A DNA stretch of 50,601 nucleotides from positions 1-50,601 of the forward strand of contig JAJZOL010000061.1 of the NCBI GenBank assembly GCA_021811565.1. Direction: 5' to 3'. Below the pieces are notes generated by a model. The model had not been told where the DNA came from and did not search any database. It saw nothing but the letters and a program-made list of their open reading frames with translations. Shown here one piece after another: positions 35,064 to 41,898 of the stretch. The stretch comes from a bacterium (GTDB lineage: Bacteria; Armatimonadota; Chthonomonadetes; Chthonomonadales; CAJBBX01). Numbering within the stretch: the stretch's first letter is position 1; each line of letters starts with the position of its first letter. The translations under genes and the position numbers were made by a program.

Positions 35064-35111
35064 TCCTAACAAAAGAAAGATAAGCTGGGGGGATGGGTCG
35101 CTCCCCCTAGC
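35064..35111 (-). terminator. Intrinsic terminator of the RRM protein gene
   Basis: On the minus strand GCTAGGGGG (35111-35103) pairs with CCCCCCAGC (35092-35084), with one G-T pair and a 10-base loop. It is followed by a T-rich run, TTATCTTTCTTTT. It begins 15 bases after the gene's stop. Confidence 0.7.
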
Positions 35112-35125
35112 CTACGAAACAGCTT

Positions 35126-35449
35126 TTAGTATCGTTCGCGACGAGAGTTGTGATCTCTCCCTCCGGAATAGGAGTTACGACGCCCTCCCTCCGGGCGATT
35201 TTCGCGATCTCTTGCCTCATTTACGATGAGAGTTCGTCCGCCCATGTTTGATCCGTTTAGAGCGGTGATGGCTTTCAAAGCCTCGTCATCATTCGCCATC
35301 TCGACAAACGCGAAACCTTTTGATCGGTTTGTCTCACGGTCCTTAACAATCACGGAATCCGTTACATCGCCATATGGGCTGAAAAGATCGGACAGTTGCT
35401 CCGCAGTTGTACTGTAGGGCAGACTTCCGACATAAATGCGTTTGGCCAC
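35126..35449 (-). CDS. RRM-type RNA-binding protein
   Basis: This 107-residue single-RRM protein has RNP2 IYVGSL at 5-10 and RNP1 KGFAFVEM at 44-51, then a basic Arg/Gly/Asn-rich tail (RRNSYSGGRDHNSRRERY). Such proteins act as RNA chaperones, often cold-induced, in cyanobacteria and several other phyla. It starts with GTG after GGAG. A hairpin GGTCGT-ACGACC lies in its leader (35478-35495), which could affect expression. Confidence 0.92.
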   Translation of the reverse strand: MAKRIYVGSLPYSTTAEQLSDLFSPYGDVTDSVIVKDRETNRSKGFAFVEMANDDEALKAITALNGSNMGGRTLIVNEARDRENRPEGGRRNSYSGGRDHNSRRERY

Positions 35450-35795
35450 GACTGGGTCTCCTTTTTCTCAAAACGATGGTCGTTTGCCCACGACCGGGGA
35501 ACTACCAAATGGCATCTCAAACGATTCGGGAGACTCCAGCCTTCCATATTCGCCACCTGACACCATTCGAAAATCACCGCCCGCCATTTTTATTGCACTG
35601 GCGATGACAAAGGATGAATCCTCTTATGTCAAGTATAACACTCCCTGCATTTCCGGTCAAGCAAAAAATCGTTTTTTTCTTTTATTTTATCGCTTGACAT
35701 AAAAAATATGACGTGGTTTAATGATTGAACCTCATTGGATACGAATATTTCGAATTGTCAAACAGCTTGCAGACAGAAGGCTCTTGAATTTGCGT
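35450..35795. other. Divergent regulatory region between the RRM gene and ftsE
   Basis: I see no gene here. The left part is the RRM leader with a six-base-pair hairpin at 35478-35495. The middle is AT-rich (35660-35700). The right part has the ftsE promoter and about 70 bases of leader. Confidence 0.5.
35694..35722 (+). promoter_or_regulatory. Promoter of the ftsE-ftsX-M23 operon
   Basis: TTGACA (35694-35699), a 17-base spacer and TTTAAT (35717-35722) make a good sigma-70-type promoter about 75 bases before the ftsE start. Confidence 0.7.
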
Positions 35796-36497
35796 ATGAT
35801 TGATTTGAAGGATTTATCAGTGGTTTATTCGGAAAATCGGTCTGCGCTTTCGCATGTCACCTTGCATGTCGAAAAGGGGGAGTTCGTTTTTCTGGTAGGA
35901 CCCACCGGCGCAGGAAAATCCACGATGCTCAAGGTTTTATACCGCGAGGAGTGCGACATTCAAGGGATGGTGAAGGTCATGGGCTTCGACATCCCATCCA
36001 TGCATCCAAGGGATGTGCCGAAACTTCGCCGCAGCATGGGAGTGGTGTTTCAGGATTTCGGTCTGCTGCCAAATAAAACGGTTTTTGAAAATGTGGCATT
36101 CGCATTGCGCGTGATTGGCGCGGGTCGTCGCGAGATCCGCAGCAAAACGCCCGAGGCCTTGGACATGGTGGGCATGACCCATCGTTGCGACGCATTTCCG
36201 AACCAACTGTCATGGGGGGAGCAGCAAAGAGTCGCCATCGCTCGCGCCTTGGTAAATCGCCCCAGTCTTTTCATCGCCGATGAGCCCACCGGGAATCTAG
36301 ACCCCGACACATCCATGGGTATCGCATCCATTTTGGAGGATATTAATTCAACGGGCACGACGGTTATCGTCGCCACCCACGACAAGCATATCGTGGACGC
36401 TCTCCGTAAACGAGTGGTGGCGTTCAATCATGGATGCATCGTTCGAGACGATCCAAACGGACGTTACGACATAGAGGAAAAACCACAGGTCTCGTAA
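35796..36497 (+). CDS. Cell-division ABC ATPase FtsE
   Basis: FtsE drives FtsX to switch on cell-wall hydrolases at the septum. The 233-residue form begins MIDLKDLSVVYS. A TTG at 35784 with AAGG nearby is an alternative start. Walker A is GPTGAGKST, Walker B LFIADEPTGNLD and the H-loop VATHD. The ABC signature reads LSWGEQQR instead of the usual LSGGEQQR, an odd Gly-to-Trp change in a critical loop. ftsX follows after 30 bp. Confidence 0.9.
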   Translation: MIDLKDLSVVYSENRSALSHVTLHVEKGEFVFLVGPTGAGKSTMLKVLYREECDIQGMVKVMGFDIPSMHPRDVPKLRRSMGVVFQDFGLLPNKTVFENVAFALRVIGAGRREIRSKTPEALDMVGMTHRCDAFPNQLSWGEQQRVAIARALVNRPSLFIADEPTGNLDPDTSMGIASILEDINSTGTTVIVATHDKHIVDALRKRVVAFNHGCIVRDDPNGRYDIEEKPQVS

Positions 36498-36527
36498 TCT
36501 TCGAGTCCATGCCATAATATTTTAAAC

Positions 36528-37430
36528 ATGCGTTTCGCCACTCTCGCTTTTTTATTTGATGAGGCATACAAGAACATCAAACGCAACGGTTTGATGTCCA
36601 TCGCCGCCATTACCACCGTTACGATCACGATGGCGATACTCGGCGGCGTGGATTACTCCCTTTACCGTGTTTACCAAGTGGCTTCGACCTTGCCAAGCAA
36701 ATTCGAAATTCAGGTCTTTCTCAAAACAAACGCAACACGCAAACAGACCCTGGCGCTGCAAAACACAATCCAAGGGATGCCTGGAGTAAAAACGGTTTCG
36801 CTCTTCACGAAAGAGGCCGCATGGGCTGAAATGCAACAGGAAGACAAAGAGCGGCGAACATTCCTCACCGCAGATGTCCCTGGCAATCCGCTCCCCGACA
36901 GGCTGGATATTAAAATGAAACGACCTCAGGATATCCATCCAATGTGTCTTACTTTGAGGAATAGCGCTCGTTTCCCATGGATTGATACGGTAAAAGAGGA
37001 CAACGAAACTCTGAATAGGATGATGGCTACCACGAGATTGATTGCGAACCTCGGGATTGTAATCGGCTTGTTTTTGCTTGTGGCGAGCGCTTTTGTGATC
37101 CAGAACACAATCCGTCTGACGGTTTACGCACGACGCAGGGAGATTCGCATCATGCAACTCGTCGGAGCCACCTCGCGGTTTATTCGGTTTCCATTGATCC
37201 TTGAGGGTTTTTTTTACGGTTGTCTCGGCTCGCTTTTGGCGTCGGGTATCGTGCTATTCGCCGCCGAACAATTTTCAAATTACGTCAGAGCCTTCCAAAC
37301 CCCAATTAGCGAACAACTTCCTCAAGAAATCAATCCCTTCGTTTTTGTTCTGGGGATGATGGTCGTTGGCATGTTAATTGGTTCATTTGGAGTGTTTTTA
37401 TCCATCCGACGATTCCTAAAACGTGTATGA
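36528..37430 (+). CDS. Cell-division membrane protein FtsX
   Basis: This 300-residue protein has an N-terminal cytoplasmic helix (FDEAYKNIKRNGLMSIAAIT), a first membrane helix, an extracellular domain (about 60-165) with HPMCLTLRNSARFPWIDTVK, and three more helices. The DUF-type FtsX core includes YARRREIRIMQLVGATSRFI. It anchors FtsE and passes its motion to the periplasmic hydrolase encoded next. Confidence 0.92.
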   Translation: MRFATLAFLFDEAYKNIKRNGLMSIAAITTVTITMAILGGVDYSLYRVYQVASTLPSKFEIQVFLKTNATRKQTLALQNTIQGMPGVKTVSLFTKEAAWAEMQQEDKERRTFLTADVPGNPLPDRLDIKMKRPQDIHPMCLTLRNSARFPWIDTVKEDNETLNRMMATTRLIANLGIVIGLFLLVASAFVIQNTIRLTVYARRREIRIMQLVGATSRFIRFPLILEGFFYGCLGSLLASGIVLFAAEQFSNYVRAFQTPISEQLPQEINPFVFVLGMMVVGMLIGSFGVFLSIRRFLKRV

Positions 37431-37458
37431 CGAGGTTTTCCGAGATTCGGAGAAAAGC

Positions 37459-38640
37459 ATGCGCAAATCGATTTTAATCTTTTTATCCCTATTCTTTCTA
37501 TTGATGACAGCGGTGGGATCGATAGCCGTCGTGAAACGCCATCCGGTGTTAAACGCCAAGGCGCGAGAGAAACGTATTGAGCAGCGAAAACGCCTTCGCG
37601 GCAAGCTTTCCACTTTGCAATCGCAGATCCGCAAGAAACGCACACAGATAAGAATCGTGAAACGCAAGGAAAGAAATGCGATCGCCTCCGTGACGACGGT
37701 GGAGCATAGACTGTTGCAGACGGAAAACAGACTCGGAGTTGCGCGAGACCGCTTATCCTACCTTCAAAGAGAGCATCGAAAACTGACTCGGCGCATTCAA
37801 AGAACCGAGGCGAGTTTGAACGCCCGACGGGATTTGCTTGCGGTTAGAATCCGACAGAATTACGAACAAGGCAACATGAATTACGCTCAAGTGCTTTTTC
37901 GCTCCCGAAGTTTCAACGACTACCTCTCCAGATCGTATTATGTGCAGCGCATCGTGGAAAGCGACGAGCAGTTGGTGCAAGGGATCAAGGCGGACCACGC
38001 CAGATTACTGTCCGACCAGAGACGCCTGATGGCTCAGGAAACGGAACAACGGAGCATCAAGCAATCCCTTGGACAATTATCCTCGCAATACGCCAGCGAC
38101 GCCGATCAAAAGAGGCAACTGCTCCATAACATCCAGCAATCCCGCGATGACCTCGAACAGGAGCTCGATCTCCTTGAGCAGGAATCCTCGCAAATCGAGA
38201 CAATGATCCAAGCCACCGAAGAGACACCGAGCGGACGAGCAAGGATGCTGAAGCCTTACCATGGCTTCTTCATCCGCCCTGCGGAAGGACCGATCACATC
38301 TCCGTTCGGGATGCGCTTCCATCCCATCCTGCATTGCTATCGAATGCACACCGGCGTGGATATCGGCGCCCGATACGGCTCCCCCATCATCGCCGCCGCA
38401 GCGGGCGTGGTCATCTACGCAAGCTACATGCGAGGTTATGGAAATACGGTGATACTGGACCATGGCGGCGGACTCTCCACCCTATACGCCCACTGCTCCG
38501 CGCTTCTTGTGAGAGTGGGAGAGCATGTGAAACAGGCTCAGGAGATTGCGAGGGTGGGTGCGACGGGGCTCGCCACGGGACCGCATCTTCATTTCGAAAT
38601 TCGACGCAACGGGCACCCCATAAAGCCCTACTGGCGATAA
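37459..38640 (+). CDS. EnvC-like M23 murein hydrolase or activator
   Basis: I chose the ATG at 37459 (GGAG six bases upstream, 393 residues). An earlier ATG at 37423 overlaps the ftsX stop but has no such site. A signal anchor comes first, followed by a long coiled coil (about 35-250, KKRTQIRIVKRKERNAI onwards) and a C-terminal M23 domain. The metal ligands are present: HTGVDIGARYG and HLHFEI. EnvC lacks these ligands, so unlike EnvC this protein may cut peptidoglycan itself, as CwlO-like partners of FtsX do. It ends the ftsEX operon. Confidence 0.88.
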   Translation: MRKSILIFLSLFFLLMTAVGSIAVVKRHPVLNAKAREKRIEQRKRLRGKLSTLQSQIRKKRTQIRIVKRKERNAIASVTTVEHRLLQTENRLGVARDRLSYLQREHRKLTRRIQRTEASLNARRDLLAVRIRQNYEQGNMNYAQVLFRSRSFNDYLSRSYYVQRIVESDEQLVQGIKADHARLLSDQRRLMAQETEQRSIKQSLGQLSSQYASDADQKRQLLHNIQQSRDDLEQELDLLEQESSQIETMIQATEETPSGRARMLKPYHGFFIRPAEGPITSPFGMRFHPILHCYRMHTGVDIGARYGSPIIAAAAGVVIYASYMRGYGNTVILDHGGGLSTLYAHCSALLVRVGEHVKQAQEIARVGATGLATGPHLHFEIRRNGHPIKPYWR

Positions 38641-38678
38641 AACGCATGCCTGTTCCAGTTCGGCGCATTGTGGATTAC

Positions 38679-38729
38679 TGCGATGCGATGCAAACCTCAA
38701 TTTAGCATCGCATCGCATATTGTTTTTTT
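38679..38729 (+). terminator. Intrinsic terminator of the ftsEX operon
   Basis: TGCGATGCGATGC (38679-38691) pairs perfectly with GCATCGCATCGCA (38705-38717) across a 13-base loop, and seven T residues follow at 38723-38729. Confidence 0.85.
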
Positions 38730-38783
38730 CTGACACACATCCCAAACTCAAGGTATCTTTCATTTGACCATTACGGACAAAGT

Positions 38784-38821
38784 TCCGGTGTTTCAGGACA
38801 AAGGCGTCTCGAAACACCGGA
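38784..38821. other. Perfect 11-bp stem-loop of unknown role
   Basis: TCCGGTGTTTC (38784-38794) and GAAACACCGGA (38811-38821) pair perfectly around a 16-base loop. No T-run follows, and a terminator already lies upstream. It could be a binding site, a small RNA part or a second terminator. Confidence 0.5.
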
Positions 38822-38923
38822 CGGAAGCTCATCAATTGGCGGAAACCATTATGTTCCCGAAAGCTAATGGTTGAGTTATTCGGAGATTCAGGGCATAATA
38901 TAATGAAAATCTTTCAAAAAAGG

Positions 38924-39008
38924 ACGGCAAAGGCAAACAGCGCTCCGCAGTCATCATCTTTATGCAACGATGCAATCATACCCATACTTCGCCTTTTGCA
39001 ATTGCCGT
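38924..39008. repeat. Palindromic repeat copy E (diverged)
   Basis: ACGGCAAAGGCAAA (38924-38937) pairs with TTTGCAATTGCCGT (38995-39008) at 12 of 14 positions. The 85-bp length equals that of copies C and D, but the inner hairpin is not conserved. Family membership is less sure than for A to D. Confidence 0.4.
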
Positions 39009-39018
39009 AGGGTTCTAA

Positions 39019-39369
39019 ATGGATTTTAACATTGATAATGACGGAATCATCCCCGTCATCGTTCTGCGTTCGGAGAACTTGGATTCCGGAAACGCGGATG
39101 AATTCAGACGTCATATCGCCCCAATTCTTGCCACCAATCCGAAGGTGATCCTGGATATGAATCATGTGGAGTTCCTGGATAGCTCCGGACTGGGCGCCAT
39201 ACTCTCTTGCCTGCGCCGTGCGGGCGAAACCGGTGGGGATATGAAACTCATCGGCATGTCGGAAAACGTTCGGTCCGTCGTAAGAATCTCTCGCATGCAT
39301 CATGTCTTTGATATTTTCGAGAGCAAGGAGGAGGCGATACTCTCCTTCAATCATGCATTGCCTGAATAA
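39019..39369 (+). CDS. STAS-domain anti-sigma-factor antagonist
   Basis: The 116-residue protein is a single STAS domain with the phosphorylation loop VEFLDSSGLGAIL; S55 or S56 would be the phosphorylated residue. Homologues (SpoIIAA/RsbV type) bind a kinase/anti-sigma factor and free a sigma factor. No kinase or sigma gene is adjacent. Glycogen phosphorylase follows at 38 bp, so both may share a transcript and a stress or stationary-phase setting. Confidence 0.88.
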   Translation: MDFNIDNDGIIPVIVLRSENLDSGNADEFRRHIAPILATNPKVILDMNHVEFLDSSGLGAILSCLRRAGETGGDMKLIGMSENVRSVVRISRMHHVFDIFESKEEAILSFNHALPE

Positions 39370-39407
39370 ACTGCAGGATGCAGTGTAGAGATTTAAGGAG
39401 ATAACAT

Positions 39408-41867
39408 TTGCGTCGGGACCAATTTCAATCCCCACTGTATGAGTCCATACAAAGACATATCAGGTACTCTCTTGCGAAAGAGTATGATGCATTATCCCCG
39501 AGAGACGCTTTTCATGGGGTGGCTCTTGCCGTGCGGGATCGTTTGGTGGATACGATGCTCGCCACGAAGGCGCGTTACCGCAAAGCCAAGGTGAAACGGC
39601 TCTATTATCTCTCCATCGAATACCTAATCGGACGATCCCTGAACAATAATCTCGTTAATCTCGGATTGATGGATGAAGTGCGCCAAATCCTCGAAGACAT
39701 GGGACTCAATCTCGACCAGGTTCTATCCGAGGAGAGCGATGCGGGGCTGGGCAACGGTGGATTGGGACGCTTGGCGGTCTGTTTTCTCGATTCCCTCGCC
39801 ACGTTGGACATGCCTGCGATCGGTTACGGAATTAACTATGAATACGGCCTCTTTAAACAGGAGATCACGAACGGTTACCAGAAGGAAAAGCCCGATAACT
39901 GGATGGCTAACGGCACGCCTTGGGAGATCGTCCGTCCGGAGGAGGTCTGCTATATCCCCCTTTACGGCAAGATCGACCACTCTCAAGATCGCAAGGGGGG
40001 ATACAACCCTATGTGGCTCGACTGGAAGCTGCTGGTGGGCGTTCCGCACGACATCCCCATATCCGGATACGGTGGGCGAACGGTCAATATCCTGAGACTT
40101 TTCACCGCCCGCGCCTCTAACGAATTCGATATCAGGATATTCAACGAAGGGGATTACATCCGAGCGGTCAAGCAAAAAATTGAAACCGAATCCATTTCAA
40201 AGGTTCTTTATCCCTCCGACGCCGTGATATCAGGACGGGAGTTGCGATTGGTGCAGGAGTATTTCATGGTCGCCTGCGCCGTGAGGGATATCGTCCGCAG
40301 GTATCTTAAAGACCACGACACCTTCGATGATTTTTCGGAGGAGGTGGCGATCCACTTGAACGACACCCATCCGGCGTTAACCGTTCCGGAATTGATGCGG
40401 GTGTTCGTGGATGAAAACGATCTGCCATGGGAGTTCGCCTGGGAGTTAACCCGCTCCGCGCTTGGATACACCAACCACACCCTGATGCCCGAAGCCCTGG
40501 AAAAATGGCCTGTCTCCTTGATGGAATATGTCCTGCCAAGACATCTTCAAATCATCTATGAGATCAACCAGCGTTTTCTGCAGCAAGCGTCCGCCAAATG
40601 GCGATTCGATGCCGCGAGAATTCGCAATGTCTCCATCGTGGAGGAGGGGGAGCAAAAATTAATACGGATGGCGAATCTCGCCATGGTCGGATGCCATTCC
40701 GTGAACGGCGTTTCCGCACTCCATTCGGATCTCATCACCAAAAAAATGGCTCCGGATTTCTTCGCATTATGGCCAGAGATATTCAACAACAAAACGAACG
40801 GAGTCACACCGCGAAGATGGCTGAAGCTGGCGAACCCTCACTTCTCAAAGATCATTACGGAAGCCATCGGAGAGGAATGGGTTACCGATCTCACGCATCT
40901 GCGCAAACTGGAAAAATTCGCCGACGACGTCGGTTTTCAAGAGGATTTTCTTCAAGCCAAGCGCATCAATAAAGAGCGTTTGGCGAGGATTATTCGGGAC
41001 ACCACGTGCGTGATCGTCGATCCCGACTCCCTATTCGATGTTCAGGTCAAACGCATTCACGAATACAAACGTCAACTTTTGAACCTGCTTCGCATTATAC
41101 ATGAGTATCTGCGGATTGTTCAGGATAACATCGAACCCTCTCACCCGCGAACCTGTATCTTCGCGGGGAAAGCCGCTCCGGGCTATGCGACGGCGAAAAA
41201 CATCATTAAGCTCATCAACAACGTGGCGCAGGTGGTCAATAACGATCCCAAATGCAAAGGTATGCTGAAAGTGGTCTTTTTGCCGGATTATCGGGTCAGC
41301 CTTGCAGAGAGGATCATCCCCGCCGCGGATTTAAGCGAACAGATTTCCACCGCAGGCATGGAGGCGTCCGGCACGGGAAACATGAAATTCACCATTAACG
41401 GCGCACTCACCATTGGCACTCTTGACGGAGCGAACATCGAGATATTGCAGGAAGTTGGAGAAGAGAATATTTACATATTCGGGTTAACCGCATCCGAAAT
41501 CGAAGAGATGCGTATAGCGAAAAGCTACGATCCGATTGAGATGCTTAAGGAACATCCTGACTTGAAAAGAGTGGTGGATACTCTCTCTTCGGAACTGTTC
41601 TCGCCGGGGGAGCCCGGGCTTTTCAACTGGGTTCGCAACAGTCTAACCGAATACGGTGATTACTATATGCACCTTGCGGATATGCCGTCGTATATCCAAG
41701 CCGAGGATCATGCCGGCTCCGAGTATCGCAACAAGCCGCTATGGGCTCGAAAAGCGATCCTAAACGTTGCTCGCTCCGGAAAATTCTCCAGCGATCGCAC
41801 CATAAGGGAATACGCGGAGGAGATTTGGGGTATCAACCCATGTCCAGCCGAAAACATCATGGCGTAG
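39408..41867 (+). CDS. Glycogen phosphorylase
   Basis: This 819-residue enzyme releases glucose 1-phosphate from glycogen or other alpha-1,4-glucans. It starts with TTG, seven bases after AAGGAG. Family blocks are plain: YYLSIEYLIGRSLNNNL, GLGNGGLGRLA, LNDTHPALTVPELMR and the pyridoxal-phosphate site EASGTGNMKF, whose Lys binds the cofactor. Its length and sequence match the GlgP/MalP type with the full N-terminal domain. Confidence 0.95.
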   Translation: MRRDQFQSPLYESIQRHIRYSLAKEYDALSPRDAFHGVALAVRDRLVDTMLATKARYRKAKVKRLYYLSIEYLIGRSLNNNLVNLGLMDEVRQILEDMGLNLDQVLSEESDAGLGNGGLGRLAVCFLDSLATLDMPAIGYGINYEYGLFKQEITNGYQKEKPDNWMANGTPWEIVRPEEVCYIPLYGKIDHSQDRKGGYNPMWLDWKLLVGVPHDIPISGYGGRTVNILRLFTARASNEFDIRIFNEGDYIRAVKQKIETESISKVLYPSDAVISGRELRLVQEYFMVACAVRDIVRRYLKDHDTFDDFSEEVAIHLNDTHPALTVPELMRVFVDENDLPWEFAWELTRSALGYTNHTLMPEALEKWPVSLMEYVLPRHLQIIYEINQRFLQQASAKWRFDAARIRNVSIVEEGEQKLIRMANLAMVGCHSVNGVSALHSDLITKKMAPDFFALWPEIFNNKTNGVTPRRWLKLANPHFSKIITEAIGEEWVTDLTHLRKLEKFADDVGFQEDFLQAKRINKERLARIIRDTTCVIVDPDSLFDVQVKRIHEYKRQLLNLLRIIHEYLRIVQDNIEPSHPRTCIFAGKAAPGYATAKNIIKLINNVAQVVNNDPKCKGMLKVVFLPDYRVSLAERIIPAADLSEQISTAGMEASGTGNMKFTINGALTIGTLDGANIEILQEVGEENIYIFGLTASEIEEMRIAKSYDPIEMLKEHPDLKRVVDTLSSELFSPGEPGLFNWVRNSLTEYGDYYMHLADMPSYIQAEDHAGSEYRNKPLWARKAILNVARSGKFSSDRTIREYAEEIWGINPCPAENIMA

Positions 41868-41898
41868 GATTGACCCCCAAAAACTCTTAGGTTCCATG

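Larger units (their letters stand above)
38641..39018. other. Intergenic stretch with terminator, hairpin and repeat copy E
   Basis: There is no gene in these 378 bp. In order they hold an intrinsic terminator, an 11-bp perfect stem-loop, a TATAAT hexamer at 38899-38904 without a good -35, and repeat copy E that ends 10 bases before the next gene. Confidence 0.5.
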
